Origin: Rhopalosiphum padi
Taxonomy: Eukaryota; Arthropoda; Insecta; Hemiptera; Aphididae
Direction of reading: 5' to 3'
NCBI RefSeq assembly: GCF_020882245.1
Contig: NC_083597.1
Location: 77,416,152-77,480,151 of the forward strand
Length of the DNA stretch: 64,000 nucleotides
A program made the position numbers and the translations under genes. The number at the start of each line of letters is the position of its first letter. Positions within the stretch are counted from its first letter, which is position 1. The notes under the pieces are model-generated. The model searched no databases. It worked only from the letters and a program-made list of their open reading frames with translations, and was not told the DNA's origin. Positions 13,709 to 26,800 of this stretch are shown in pieces.

Positions 13709-13885
13709 TCATAATATCATTTGTAAATCAAAGGCCTCATCATCGCCCGAGCCCCCGTTCCCATCCCGTCGAGCATTTATGGTTTTGCACTTCGACTCCG
13801 CTGGTGAACTTCGTTGCGCAACTTTGCCCTTTTGTTCAATGACCTGTGTTCCTTGCATGTACTTCAGGACTGGCGTCTGTGCTTC
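13709..13885 (-). CDS. Candidate terminal coding exon of an unidentified gene
   Basis: On the minus strand a good 3' splice acceptor (TTTGCACTTTTGCAG, 13886-13900) is followed by 58 sense codons and a TGA stop at 13709-13711. The tail is varied and hydrophilic, starting EAQTPVLKYMQ and passing through GTQVIEQKGK and a GNGGSGDDE acidic/glycine patch to end in DLQMIL. A minus-strand AATAAA lies about 55 nt past the stop (near 13651). Codon composition is clearly unlike the surrounding A+T-rich DNA. The acceptor is phase 0 relative to this frame. The open frame continues upstream to 14047, so an unspliced short ORF cannot be excluded. I do not recognise the protein; it reads like a cytosolic C-terminal tail. 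Upstream exons should lie at higher coordinates, but none can be joined with confidence. Confidence 0.45.
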   Translation of the reverse strand, partial: EAQTPVLKYMQGTQVIEQKGKVAQRSSPAESKCKTINARRDGNGGSGDDEAFDLQMIL

Positions 13886-14132
13886 CTGCAAAAGTGCAAA
13901 GTTCCAACATATATTTTGATTTGCTCGCGTTACATCCATCCGTAACGTCTGATGTTTACAACATTTAAGGGACTGACTGTAAACGTTGTAAAACTGCGGC
14001 AGAACAACTGTGCGGTTAGAATCGTGTTTTACTATTTCAATGTACATATCATGTATGTTTCAATTTTTAACTACAATATTGTTCCTGCAGACGGTATATT
14101 ATACTCAGCTCATATAGTTACATACGAATGTG

Positions 14133-14159
14133 ATATATATATATATATATACACACACA
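14133..14159. repeat. (AT)n-(AC)n microsatellite
   Basis: An AT dinucleotide run passes directly into four AC units. Confidence 0.9.
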
Positions 14160-14511
14160 ATATACATTATACACATATATATATTTAATTTATTTTGTTT
14201 CTTTTTATATGCGTCACAACTATTCTCAACGCGTATTGCCGATGGAAGTTCCTACTTTACGAGTAATACGGTCGTGATGAAGAATTTGGGATACGTACTG
14301 ACGGCTAAAACATCGTTATTCGTAATTTGTGCTCAGTTCTCGGTAGTACATAATATTTATTGAATAAAATTAATTATACATCATATATAGCTTTTATATC
14401 TGTCGTATTTATAACGTATAAAACATATTTGTTTTACTTTTTTATTTTGGTAAAATATAGAAAAATCTTTCTAATTATAACATTACTACAAACTTCATAT
14501 TATCTTCGTTT

Positions 14512-14718
14512 TTAAAAAATATCCCTTGACATCTTTAATCGGAACTTTATTGTCATTGATCGATGTACCATTGGTGCGTCAATGTGTGTAGCGCAATGGT
14601 TAATGATCGTTCGATTTTTCTTGCCGATTTTATCGTTCAGTACCGTTAACCAAACCCTACAGCCATTGTGCTGGAATTTATGGTCCAGAGGAAAATCGAA
14701 TTTGGTAGATGCTGTGTA
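14512..14718 (-). pseudogene. Unassigned ORF, possible exon or gene fragment
   Basis: A minus-strand open frame with varied composition (N-terminal KFDFPLDHKFQHNGCRVW, later KIGKKNRTIINHC and MTIKFRLKMSRDIF) and a stop at 14512. Codon use is less A+T-driven than in flanking DNA. A possible acceptor (AATATGTACACAG) sits at its 5' side, but no convincing donor was found. It is about 0.6 kb upstream, in minus-strand order, of the candidate terminal exon at 13.7 kb, so a shared gene is conceivable, though the in-frame stop argues against its being an internal exon. I cannot name a family. A decayed transposon ORF is an alternative. Confidence 0.2.
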
Positions 14719-14729
14719 CATATTGTAGT

Positions 14730-15880
14730 TAAGGGGAATATATTCGACCGCGATCGAATCAAATCGTAATAATCATCTGATAAATGCGTTGTATACATAG
14801 AGGAAATCGAGCCATACGTTAGTCCAAAATCTTACATTATTTATACCACAGACGACGCTCATTATTCCTGTATTTTATTCAATGTATAGAATAGTAAATA
14901 TATTTTATCAGCATCTCGAATAATTCGGCGTGGGTTTTGCGCTTGACCATCACACGATTATTATCGTATTGTAATATTTATCTTGGTCTAGTTTCATTAG
15001 CAGATGCTATTTTGGGACAACAATTTTGAATGGTTTATAAGCAAGCAAAGTTCTGCAATCTTATTTCCCTTAATAAACTAATTCCCCGACGCGTTCCACG
15101 TCTCATTGAGTACTTCCAATTAGACGAGTGATGATGTATAAGACTTTTTATGTCTCATGCTAATACTGACCTACCTTTCATTTTAATTTCCAAAATGTTG
15201 TTTATGTTTATCGATTAATGTTTCCTTTAACAGCAAACCATAATTTGTTCTAAAGGGCATAGTTCGTATATTTTATAATAAATAAATAAAAACAATATTA
15301 TTTTTTTATAATAAATTTAATTTTGTTTTTAAGTATTATATTATAAAATATATATAACATATAGGTATATCGTTCATAATTTGTACCTATATGAGGTAAT
15401 CATAGAAAAACTAAAAAGTGGCGTAAATCTATATTTAAATGGTAATCACACACACTGCGCAGGTGTATTATCCTTATGACATAACTCATAATGTATAGTG
15501 TTTATATTTTTGAAATATTAATATCTGTACAGATACATTTGAATTGACTCGATATTTGTTTTATATTGATTGTAACGTGTTTTTTTTTTTTTTTATTGAA
15601 TAAATCATATTTCATATATAAGACCACCGACCAACAGTTCAGTTGAATTCGCGTCAAGGTTTTGTTCTGTTGTCGGCGAATAAAACGTATTAAAAATGAA
15701 CTCAAAAACAGAAATTGGTAAAAAATCAAAGAAAGCGAAATAAAATAATGATATGTCCAAATAACGACGTGTGCAATAGAGTAATAATGTTTTGACTAGA
15801 TTTATTGCACTTTCATAGTGGCATACCTATATATTGACGGGGAGAACGTGGGCACCCAAAAGCCGAAATATGACAAATGT
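14730..15880. other. Non-coding stretch
   Basis: Moderately A+T-rich with patches of higher complexity at 14730-15130. A run of T residues lies at about 15580-15594. No exon with paired splice signals was seen. The minus ORF at 15502-15729 contains a poly-lysine run from the T tract and is rejected. Confidence 0.45.
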
Positions 15881-15883
15881 AAA

Positions 15884-16300
15884 TCTATATATATATATAA
15901 ATTATATGTTTGTACGGAGGTCATACTTTTGGAAACTACTAAACCAATTGGCACCAAATTTTGGACACAATGTATCATATTACTTGCGACAAGGGTTCTT
16001 TGCTTCATTTTTGAACCCACGTAAGTTTCTAAAGGGTAACTTATACATGAATATCGTTTTTTATTTTTTTAAATAAGATTTTTTTTTTTATTGTTTGTTA
16101 TTCAAATGTACGTGCACCAAAAATCAATGTCCACATTTGTATTTCTTATTAACTCAAATACTAGTTGACTGATTTTTACAAACATTTCAGAGGTTGTTCT
16201 TAGAGATATAAGAATAGTTTGAATAATAGTTTAACCAAGTTTGAAAGTATATTAAAATATGCTATGTCCAATACGCCACAGCCAAAATGATCATCTCAGT
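15884..16300 (+). mobile_element. Helitron-like 5' end, non-autonomous remnant
   Basis: Begins TCTATATATATATA immediately after an A, the usual A|T-flanked 5' end of insect Helitrons. About 50 bp downstream it carries GGAAACTACTAAACCAATTG, which closely resembles the AACTACTGAACCGATT word found just inside the 5' end of many insect Helitrons. Related-looking unique-complexity sequence (GAACCCACG, AACTCAAATACTAGTTGACTGA) continues to about 16270. There is no Rep/helicase ORF. I did not find a CTRR 3' terminus with the expected preceding hairpin, so the right boundary is a guess. Helitrons transpose by a rolling-circle mechanism; this piece could move only with help, if at all. Confidence 0.5.
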
Positions 16301-18750
16301 CAAATTAGTTCATAAAGTGAGATACACCGATGCCGAATTGCCCGTAAACTAAAGTACATTAAAACCAAGATACACTTCTATAACACCACAACTTATATGT
16401 TGTTAATTTATTTTACCTAACTTTACCTATGGATAATAATGTCGTGAAAAATATAAATACTGATAATCAAGGGTACGTCTAAAAGAAAACCATATTAACA
16501 TTATATTATAATTAATAGATTAATGGTAAAACATTGTCGCAATAGCATTAAAATACTACAACTATGGCGATGGATAGGGAATAATTAAAAATCCAACTTG
16601 AGTAAAAAATAAATTTACATATTTAGCTTTGACCAAACACTATATTTAGTCAATTTACTGAAATTATATTAAAAATAATATTATTATTAAAAAATTAAAA
16701 ATATAATGTTTATAAATTATTATACGTTTATTCAACTACTATATTTATTTATAACTTTCACGGTGTCAATCATCATATGCGTATTTACGATTTACATCAA
16801 TTTCGGAAATATTTTTTTAAAAGCTATCTAATGTATTTTATATTTTTAGTGATATCGTTTTAAAAATATGTGTAGTTTCTTTTTTCTCAAGTGAAAAAAA
16901 AATATAAGATCATAGGAATTGAACTAGTAGTAAATAAGTTTTTCTAAAAATAACCTAGATTTTATGAAATATAACTATTATGAATATTATGATTCAATTT
17001 TGTTTCTTAAAATTAATGTTTGTAAAAAAATTAAATTGTTTTATCGCATATTTATTTTTAATATAATAAAGATATTTTTAACATGTAATTTAAATTAAAA
17101 ACGAAAAGCTTAGTAATTACAATTATATGATAAAAATATATTGATTAATAATTGTTCGTCTATGTTATATTATATACTAGGATATGTTGTTATTAGAGAT
17201 GTATTTACTTAAATATAATATATAATTAGATTTACTCATTAAAATTACTCATACTAAAAATTAAGTATGTATTTTATTAATATTTCAATATTTTAAATTC
17301 GATTTTTTATTAGCTCAATACAATAAAACACTATAATTTATAAATTGAAAATCAAATATATGTTGAACTTTTAACATTTTATATGTTTAACATTAAATAA
17401 TTAGATAGTTCTATCCATCTAAACTGTTAAGAAAATAATATTTATAAATTGCAAAATTAATATCATCTGGAAAATGTTCGCATAAATTAAATACAATAAA
17501 CATCAAAGAATATAAATTATATTTACTGCCATGATAAGAAATAAATATTTGTTTCATCTTGTAATTGAACATGAAATATTTAGCACATAATGTATATGCG
17601 TTTCATTTTCATACATAAATTTATTTTTATTTTTGTGGATTAAAAATAATTTTCTACTCTTTTGCTTTTAAACTCAAACGTGTTCAAAAAAAAAAATTAA
17701 TTACTTAGTTGTCAAGATATTACGAAATTTCTTATTTATTTTCAAATGCACGTAATTGCTATAAATGCGATTATATATCTAAATTATTATTTCTACATAT
17801 TATTCGATTTTAACACAGTTATAAACTAACGAGGTACTACTTCAAAATAAATGTAATAAGTAACCTAGCTACAAGTATTGATATTTAATACTCTTAAAAG
17901 GCAGACTAGAATACTAAATTGGTATGAATAAAAAATGTCCAAGTTACGGAATGCATTTATATAAGTACAAAATATTTAAAACATTTCGGTGGCCAAATAG
18001 GCAAAAACATAAGTTTTGATAACCATCATATTACATGCCGTCATGAATAAACAAACATGCTAGACTGATGTATGTCGTTTGTACGAATAGCAAACAGAAT
18101 TTTACGTTAAATACTTCATATTCCGTTCAATTAAACTTCGTTAAATAAAACCGTACACCCTTTATTTGGTAAATATACTTATTAAAATTTGTCAATTTAT
18201 TTAATAAATATAATATTGTATCGCACATGAATCATTAATGCGTCTTATTACGACTCATATACATTCGTACAATTCACCTATATTATATATTTTATTTTTC
18301 CCTTAGGTAAGTCAAATGCATTCATTTGTCACCGTGAAAATTTAGATATTTAAACAATATTATGACATATTCAGTATTCCAACCATTCTTCCGTATGTAC
18401 GTTCCAATTTTCAACAAAATACAGCTTATTGGATTCAATTCGACTATATAGATATAATATACTTAATACAAGATGGTTTAAAAATAATGTATAGGTATGT
18501 ATTTATACGTTTATACCATTATGTTTCTTTTTTGATGCAAAATGCATTCTAATCGAGTACTGTCTCACTGTAGGTCACTAATAGTATAAGGTTCGGTTAG
18601 GAGATATCGACGAAGAAAAAACATTTTAAAACAACCCGGGTAAGTAATACACTATGAAATATTGTTCTAATTGTGTTTCATAATGGTTTTCCAAGGACAG
18701 ATACTTTCAAGAAAAAGGAGACTAGTAATTGCCATGAATGAGTGGGTAGA
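16300..18750. other. A+T-rich non-coding stretch
   Basis: No gene, RNA or transposon terminus recognised. Sequence is dominated by A/T words with stops in all frames. Confidence 0.55.
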
Positions 18751-18756
18751 TATGTG

Positions 18757-18793
18757 GTGCGCACGTGCGCGCGCGTGTGTGTATGTGTGTGTG
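18757..18793. repeat. Alternating purine-pyrimidine tract, Z-DNA-prone, with E-box palindrome
   Basis: 37 bp of uninterrupted alternation of purine and pyrimidine, made of GC, GT and one AT step. It contains the perfect 12-bp palindrome GCGCACGTGCGC (18759-18770), whose centre CACGTG is a canonical bHLH E-box. Alternating GC/GT tracts adopt left-handed Z-DNA under negative supercoiling. No promoter or exon is evident next to it, so function is inference. Confidence 0.75.
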
Positions 18794-18799
18794 GAGGAG

Positions 18800-19785
18800 A
18801 TGGGAAGAATCACCGCGACTTCGACTTGACAAATACTATTGTTTCACTTGACGAACATTTCAAAAAAGTCACTTTAAAAGTTATCCGATAGTATGTTGTC
18901 ACAGCGATAGTAGTTAATTGTCGCGAGCTACAACTTTTTTGTATATATTATGACATTTTTAGAAGACCAGATTTATTATCACTGTTGAAATTTGACCAAG
19001 CACAACTTAGGAAACGATTTCGAGGTCTTAAATCCCCGGGACAAGGCAGTCGTAAACACGTCAGATGCTAGAAGAGACTGCTTAAATCGCCACTTAACGG
19101 TTACCCCCATATTTTCTCGTGTTCATTTTTTCACATTTGATCGCAAATTCTGATTAGATTGACGCTAAAATAAAGTACATCCATCTAACCTCTCGTTGGC
19201 CCCCGTTGAGTATCTAATGACGTATCGACTTTCGCATTAAGTTCAAAATGAAAAATTACCTAAAAATAAATAAAGTTTAGTTTTTTATTTTTGTAATGAA
19301 TATCCATCATTAAAGTTTTTTTTTGAAGTATAATACTTAATAACCAAACTTATAAATAACATACCCTAAATTACGTACAATTGACAAAGTTTTATAAACA
19401 GTTTTATGTTTCTAATAAAATCAATTTTTAATTCATATCAATAATAAGTTATATTTTAAGTATTCCTAATTATATTCAAAATTAGTAAAATAATAACAGA
19501 TATTTGGAATTACCAAAACTTGAATATTTAATACAAGATTCCTCATAAGTTTAAATTATAAAAAAATCAAAAATACATAATATTAAGTTTCGTAAAAATT
19601 AAACATAATTTTGTTCAAATTTTATAAAATTTTAAAATTTAAACCAAAAATAAATTGTAGTTATTTTTCTGTAATTATATTCAAACAATTTTTTTGTTAA
19701 TACTTGAAATTTCTTGCCATGATTTTTTTCAAAATATTAGTGAAGCCTACTGTCTTACAAATGTAAAAAATAATAAATATAGGCT
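18800..19785. other. Mixed-complexity non-coding stretch
   Basis: 18880-19230 is less A+T-rich than its flanks and contains words such as TCCCCGGGACAAGGCAGTCG near 19035, but no open frame of useful length or recognisable repeat end. The remainder is A+T-rich. Confidence 0.4.
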
Positions 19786-19789
19786 GACT

Positions 19790-19845
19790 AACCGTTTCCG
19801 CTTAGAATAGTTTTAGATTCTGAACGGAGTGATGAATGTATTTTT
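19790..19845 (+). repeat. Short dispersed repeat with small hairpin, copy 1
   Basis: AACCGTTTCCG (19790-19800) leads into CCGCTTAGAAT...ATTCTGAACGG (19798-19808 with 19817-19827), an imperfect hairpin with 9 of 11 positions paired around a short A/T loop. A second copy of the AACCGTTTCCG core, in opposite orientation, is at 47484-47494. The wording TTCTGAACGGAG.GATGAATGTA is one I associate with a very abundant aphid repeat; this is from memory and not verified. Confidence 0.5.
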
Positions 19846-19849
19846 TATA

Positions 19850-22800
19850 TCAAATTATATTATATTCTAAAACAATGTATTCAATTGAAATTTATATTCA
19901 TTAAATTTAAATTCAACACATTTATAACAGTGACCTACTCAACGATGTGGTACAGTACACATTTACTATACAGCAGAACAAATGCTCCGGTTTTTATATT
20001 GTTAAATTTTTACTACCATAATAACTATTATAATAGAATGACTTTATACAGTTTATGACTATACTACGGTTGTGTATGGTGATAGTTTCATGATAAAACT
20101 ATTTGGAACGTAAAATATATAGTTTTATTTTATGGATAATATTTTATGTAAAATTAATGCCATATTAACTCCAATAAAGCTTTTAAATTATAAAATAATA
20201 TTAATGTGTTTATTTTTTAAAATACATTATTATTAATTAACAAAATAATAATAATATTCAATTGATATGAGCGGGTCCGAAAATTTCAAAGCAGAAAATT
20301 ATGATACTCTTAATAATATAAAGCATAGGTATCTTTGGCATGTCTGTTAAGTAGGTGATATTTTTGAAATCACAGTTGATATTTTTTTTTTAATGTAATA
20401 TTAAATATTATTCGAGACAATATTACTTTAAAATATAATAAAAAATTAATTAAAATTGTCGCGAACAAAATACAATAAAATAACAATAAAAAATACCTCA
20501 CTTAGTATGTGTGTGATTAACCTTTGATATTTCTTTTATCTATACAATATTCATTCATTTTTGTATAGCCATGTCAAAAATATTTAAATCCTAGGCATAA
20601 TAATATAAAAATATAAAAATGTATATCATATATACAAAAAGTATTATACTTTTTAAAAATCGAAGGTTATAATATTTTATTTTTATTTTTTAACAGTGTG
20701 GTAGAAAATGAACATAAGAAATGAGATAATATGTTTATAATATTATATTATTATGATTTATTTATCATAAGACAACATTAATATTACAATATAAATTATA
20801 ATAGTATTACATAAACGTTTTTTTGCATTCTAATTTTTAAATATTATGACCGAGTACTTTAATTATTATCATATATTATATAAATATAGTTAAAATAAAT
20901 ATTTACATAATTTTTTAACTCTAAGCAGTCTATACGGAACTATTAAGTGAACTTTACTGATTATTATATGTACCCATCTTGTCTTGCTCTTATAGAACCC
21001 TCAGAATGGTTCAAATAGTTTATGATATACTGTCCTATTATTGTATTGGAAATCTAATAAACTGCAGTACTTTAAAGAAGTACCTGATTCTCTTATTTTC
21101 AAGTAGCTTAAAAATGCAATCAAAAACTGAAAAAAATGAGATTTTACTGGTCAATCGGTGTATTCAACGAAAAATCGATAACTTCTGGGTAAACCAGCTC
21201 ACATAGTCTAGAGACGCTCCAGTTCATATATTATCGTTACCGGTTGTGGTTTTTTCTATAGAATTATGCTCTTTATGTCTTCATAATAGCATTGAATCCA
21301 CCAAACCATGGAAAAGTATTATAGATGGATTTTATTTGTCCATTTTTATTTTATTTTATATAATTTATACGTAAAATGCCTATTGTTCGTGATTTTAATA
21401 AATAATAACCAATTTGTATAGATAATAAATTAAAGATAAGGTATTTAAGACGTGATACGTTTTTATTATTATTTTATTGCAATATTATTGATATTAATAT
21501 TGAATTTAATTAATTAATTTTCTTTTTATTTAACGCTTATACCTTCAGATAGTAAAACAAAGGATGGGAAACTGCTTACAATTGTGTTTTACTGGTTTTA
21601 TTCGATATAAGAAATTAATGTTACCATTATAGCGGTCCACCAAATGAGTGAATAGAGAAGTAATACAATTAAAAAAGTTAATTAATTCAAACACTTTATT
21701 TCAACAATATCTGTGTGTATAAAACATTATGATTTTTAGAATTAAAATTGAAATGGGTCTCTACAAAACTAATTATTTTCGATACTTATACCTCACAATT
21801 TTTATGTTGGAAAATTAAATTCCAAAATATGAATTTTATTTTATATTGTTCAAAAAAATATTAATATTAAATAACAATTATATATACGCGTGATTTGCTG
21901 ATTATAGTTTCTGTATTGGTACTTATGTCATCTAAAGATGCGATGACATTTTCTATATTAAATTTTATCCTTATAAATAAAAACCTACAAACTCGATTTT
22001 TATCCTAATAATGACGTAACAAAATATATTTATATAAAATACGTCATAATCATGTTCGTTTTTACATAACATGATAAATGGCCATACAACTATTACTACT
22101 GTTACTACTATTTGGTATGTATAACAACTACTATTATTATTTATTAATAAATATTTATCAATGTGAATTTTGTCTTCTTATAAAGTATATAAATTAACAT
22201 TTTTCCGTTTGTAATATATTGGTCGTTTTTTGTGTCTACATCAAACTATTCATTTTACTACACTAAAAATCACATTTTGTCTGTAGGTACCTAATAACGT
22301 CATCGTGTTAACAATACATATGTTATAGCCTTTTAGGTACTCTATAGAAATATTAAAATAACTAGGTTAACTAGATTATCTTTATGTTTATACATAATTT
22401 ATGTACCCTCCATATAAAATAAGTTTTAAGTGAAGAAATGGATAGGTAGTAAAAAAAGATAACGAGAGTACAGAAATAAAAGTGTTGTTTTAATATTTTT
22501 ACTACCTGCAGGTACCTTAATTCTATATAAGGCGTGTATAATTTTAAGTTCTTGTAACTATTTTATAATTTAAGACGTCTTCGTTAAAATATTTAGTACC
22601 ATATAATGTAAAGTAAATTTATATAACTTACCTATTTGTGAAAATCTGAATGTGCGTCTTATTATGGACACTTAGAAGTATATTTAAATTCTTTAAAAAT
22701 ATTATATTTAGGCTATAGGTATTTAAGGATCATTTTGATAGCGTACATTAATTCACAAGCTAGTTATAATATTTAAATTGTACAGGTCTTGTTGTCTGTA

Positions 22801-23745
22801 ACATTTATAGTTTATTACAGAAAATAAAAACACTTGAACAAGATACAACATTTAATCACGGTGTTTCTGAACTACATATTATAATACATTTGATGTTTTT
22901 TTTTCTTTTTATTATCAAACTTTGTACAATAGAGAAAAACTACATATTATGATTTATTATATTATTATTATGGATCACTGTCATATTCTTTTTAAATCAA
23001 ATCGTATTAATATTATGTAAAATAATATTTAAAATCGTTTTTAGTATAAAACCTTCTGTTGTTGATACGTATGCAGTTGTGCCGTAAAAAATAATAATCA
23101 TTCAAATCTGCTAATGAATTTAAAGTGCGTTTGTAGACTATAGATAATAATATATTCATACATAAGACATGAGTAGGTATTTAGTGTGGTTGAAGAAAAT
23201 ACGCGTGCAACTGCAATGGTTACATACGGTTATAATTATTATTGTATTAACATCAAAAGTCAACATTATTAAGTGGTGCTTTCAAATCAAAAAAAATAAC
23301 GGTTATAAGTAAGTATTTTTAGATATTATTGGAAAAATATGAAAGTAAATAAATTGTTCATTAAATAATCAAGTCAAGGCCAATACAATATTATGATACG
23401 CTAAAAAAACAGATTGTGTTCTCACAATTATTCTTTCAACTAATTAAGTCTTATAAAAACCAAAAATGTCAAATAATAATATTACATAAAATTCTTTCTC
23501 ATCCTTGTATGGTGTTTTGTATTTACTGATTGTGTAACTCCCGCTGGCTTATGTTATGAAGTTCAATCATATACTTATTATACTTATATACAATCAACCA
23601 AGTCCTCAACCTTTATAAATTTAGCTATGTAATTTACTATTTGTTTTTTAAATTTTATTTTAAGTAACCTTTAAACATCACGTCTTATTGTAATAAGATA
23701 GTTGCAGATTTTACAATCAAATTAATTTTGAATACAAATATATAT
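19850..23745. other. A+T-rich non-coding stretch
   Basis: No supportable gene. The ORF at 20979-21206 (plus) has somewhat varied composition but no domain and no splice signals that would make it an exon. Remaining sequence is low complexity. Confidence 0.5.
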
Positions 23746-23751
23746 GTATAC

Positions 23752-23826
23752 AAGGTGTAACAGGACTATTTAACAAATATAGTAACATTTGTAATGGAAG
23801 TTTGTTAAATAGTTTTGTTACACCTT
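23752..23826. repeat. Long near-perfect hairpin (26-bp stem)
   Basis: Left arm 23752-23777 begins AAGGTGTAACA; right arm 23801-23826 ends TGTTACACCTT. 24 of 26 positions are complementary, and the two mismatches pair as G-T or A-C depending on which strand is transcribed. The loop is 23 nt. A stem this long is far beyond chance, and its size is compatible with a miRNA precursor, a small palindromic MITE or fused terminal inverted repeats. No flanking target duplication stands out, and I cannot match either arm to a known miRNA seed. Confidence 0.7.
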
Positions 23827-23829
23827 ATA

Positions 23830-26800
23830 TATAAAATATACATTGTATTTTTAAACGTATTAATATTATCATTCGATGAAATCGATAAAAAATATTATTT
23901 TATCATCAACCACTAATGTAACCTGTAACGTGTTAATGTTTATTCTTTTCAAACACATTATACTGTGTGTATTATATAGGGATGCCCTATCAATGTATTT
24001 ATTATCTATAACGTATACACGTGATATAGCTACCTAAATTCTGGAAACTATCTACACCGAAGTATTCAACTTCAAAATAACAACTTGAAGTCCACCACCG
24101 ATATGACGATAAGTGTGGGTATTATGAATTACCGTGTCAACTTGGTAGGTAGGTATATTTATCATATTATGTACCTATATTGATAGATATATAAAGGTTA
24201 AACACGCAAACTGTTATTTAGCGAAATGTAACAAAATGCTCTACTTAACGTCCGGGGTCTGGAGGAAACAGATTTCCTATTTTTCGAATAATGTTTACAT
24301 TAAATAATAGGTACAATCAAATTTTCCAAATGGAAAAACAATATCAATCACCTATAATGTCACGACACGCAAACGTTCGATGAGAGTTGTTTATCAGCTC
24401 AATATATAATAGAGGTTTGATATCTACACCAAGAACGAACGCCATATCACACTATATTATAATTTGGTCAGGTATTAACCTAAATATCTTTTATTTTTAT
24501 TTTCCTAATCACTTTTAGTTCAAAAACAGAAATAATCCGAAACAAATATTCCGGTATTATAGTTAATAGTATAGATATGTTAAGCTTTTAACTAATTTGC
24601 TTAGCCTAAAAGCTCTATATTTTTATTCCATACATTTATAATATGCAAGATTTATTTTTTTAAATTTTCATGAAATAGATAATATATAAAATAATAATTA
24701 TGTTTATATTGAATAGAATTTTCGCCAGAAGAGACATAGGATGTACAACAATATTTTGCATAGTTGTTTCTATCGATTGAGAATACGCACAATATGTAAA
24801 ATTGTTTATCACAGGTTTAAGTCATTATCCATATCATGTATATTATATATCTATAACCTATAGTGTATCCGATTTACATTTCTAACTCAAAATTCAGGAT
24901 TAACATTAGCCATAACCTAAAATAACCCAAGTAACACGTGTACATTTATGCACAGGGAATTATCCTTCATATTAAAACTGCATTAAACGTTTTCGATATA
25001 AGAAACACCATTTTGAATTTGATATTTAATAACAGAAAATAATAATTTTTATCGATAAGTACTTATTAAACTTTGAATTATTAGGTACGCACGTGTACAT
25101 GATTAAGAAGAAAAAAAATACATTGTCGAGAACACTTTTATTCAGAAATTAATTTATCAACATAGTATTATTATTTTTATGATATAATAACAGTTGTAAA
25201 AAATATTTACATTTTAATTATTTAAAAAAAAACATGTAACAATTTCAACAAACCTTATATTCTTAAATCGATACTTAATTGTCTACAAAATAAGTTTACC
25301 TACGCTTGTCTGGAACTCCCTACACACAAGGTATCGTTTGATTTTATATATTTTAAATTTGAATAACCTATTATTAGTAATAATAACTTTGAATGGTTAT
25401 TATTATCGGTAGCGAATTAACTAAACGTTATTATGGTCAAATTAATGTTGAATATTTCAGAACACGGATGTATAATTTATTTATAATATTCGTTACTATT
25501 AATTAATTAGTAGTCAACCAAAACCATGAATAATTTCAACAGTACCTTTTATACCATAATATTATATTGTATAGAATACACGTAATATTATAATATATTA
25601 CAATTATATTACCATTTATAACTAAATATATATATATATACATATATATATATTAAACTATAACATTTTTCTGTTTTACATAATAATATCTCATAGAAAA
25701 GTTTTGAATAGAAATAATTTCTGATATATTTTTATGATGTATTTATAATATATATTATATGCGCATACATTATTATTTCTGATTTAAAAAGAACAACTTT
25801 GCTGTTTAGAGTCTTTATTGCATGTCTTAGAGTGATCCAAACATTTTTTAGATTACTCTGTTTATATACATACTCTTTGGCGTCACACAGACGTATTTTA
25901 TTATAATATATCATAATGATATTCACGTATATATATATATATATATTAAAATATAATGTATTGAAAACCATATCATTCTAGTATTATCTATTGAAATGCT
26001 TAAAATTTAAATTGACTTAAATTATAAAAATTTTGATTTTTATTGTTTATTTTTGCATTAAAAAAGCTATTTTTGCTATAGCCAAGAAATTTATAAAAAC
26101 GTTCGATAATATCATAACTATACAATTATGGCCTCAGTTGCCAATATATATTTTTAGATCAATAAATAAAAATAGTGTAGCTGCTTAAAATCATGTTACG
26201 TTTTATTAATGCCTGGAGAATTCGTCTTGAATCTCAATGTCTTTTACCGATGAAATCTGTTTGCTTTTGGAACATCAATGCCGTAATTATTATTATCACC
26301 TACTGTAAGATAAACCTATACGTAGGTAATAGATTCATGAGATGTGTTCTTATTTTCATTCATTTAATTTTCAGCATAATTTATTTTCGTCAAGAAAGCT
26401 TAAATTGTTTACTGAGCACCAGTTAACTTTTAAACGAAATAAGCTATATTTTTGTTGAATTAAATATTTGTATCACTTAATGAGATAATATGTATAATTT
26501 TAATTTGTATTTAATGATTACGTAATCCCTTGAAATGAAATTTTAGACATAAACAATTTACAACAAATACAAACTAATATTCATCCGTAATAATATAAAA
26601 GTTATATAGGTAGTCCATATTAAGATCAATTAGATTTTAATTTCACCGGAAAAAGTAACACTTAGGTAATGGTAATACCTAAATGGCTCTAAACAATTAT
26701 TATAAAAAATAAAAAATTCTTATTTTGTAATTATTTCATACAAGTTATTTATACTTTCTCTACTTTATCAAATAGATCTTGTAATTTATTTTTCTCGTAT

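Noticed and set aside
15818..16076. ORFs overlapping on both strands at 15.8-16.1 kb
   Set aside because: They run through the (TA)n start of the Helitron-like element and have no transposase or Rep motif.
24061..24480. Possible exon in a less A+T-rich patch
   Set aside because: No open frame with paired splice sites; mixed stops in all frames.
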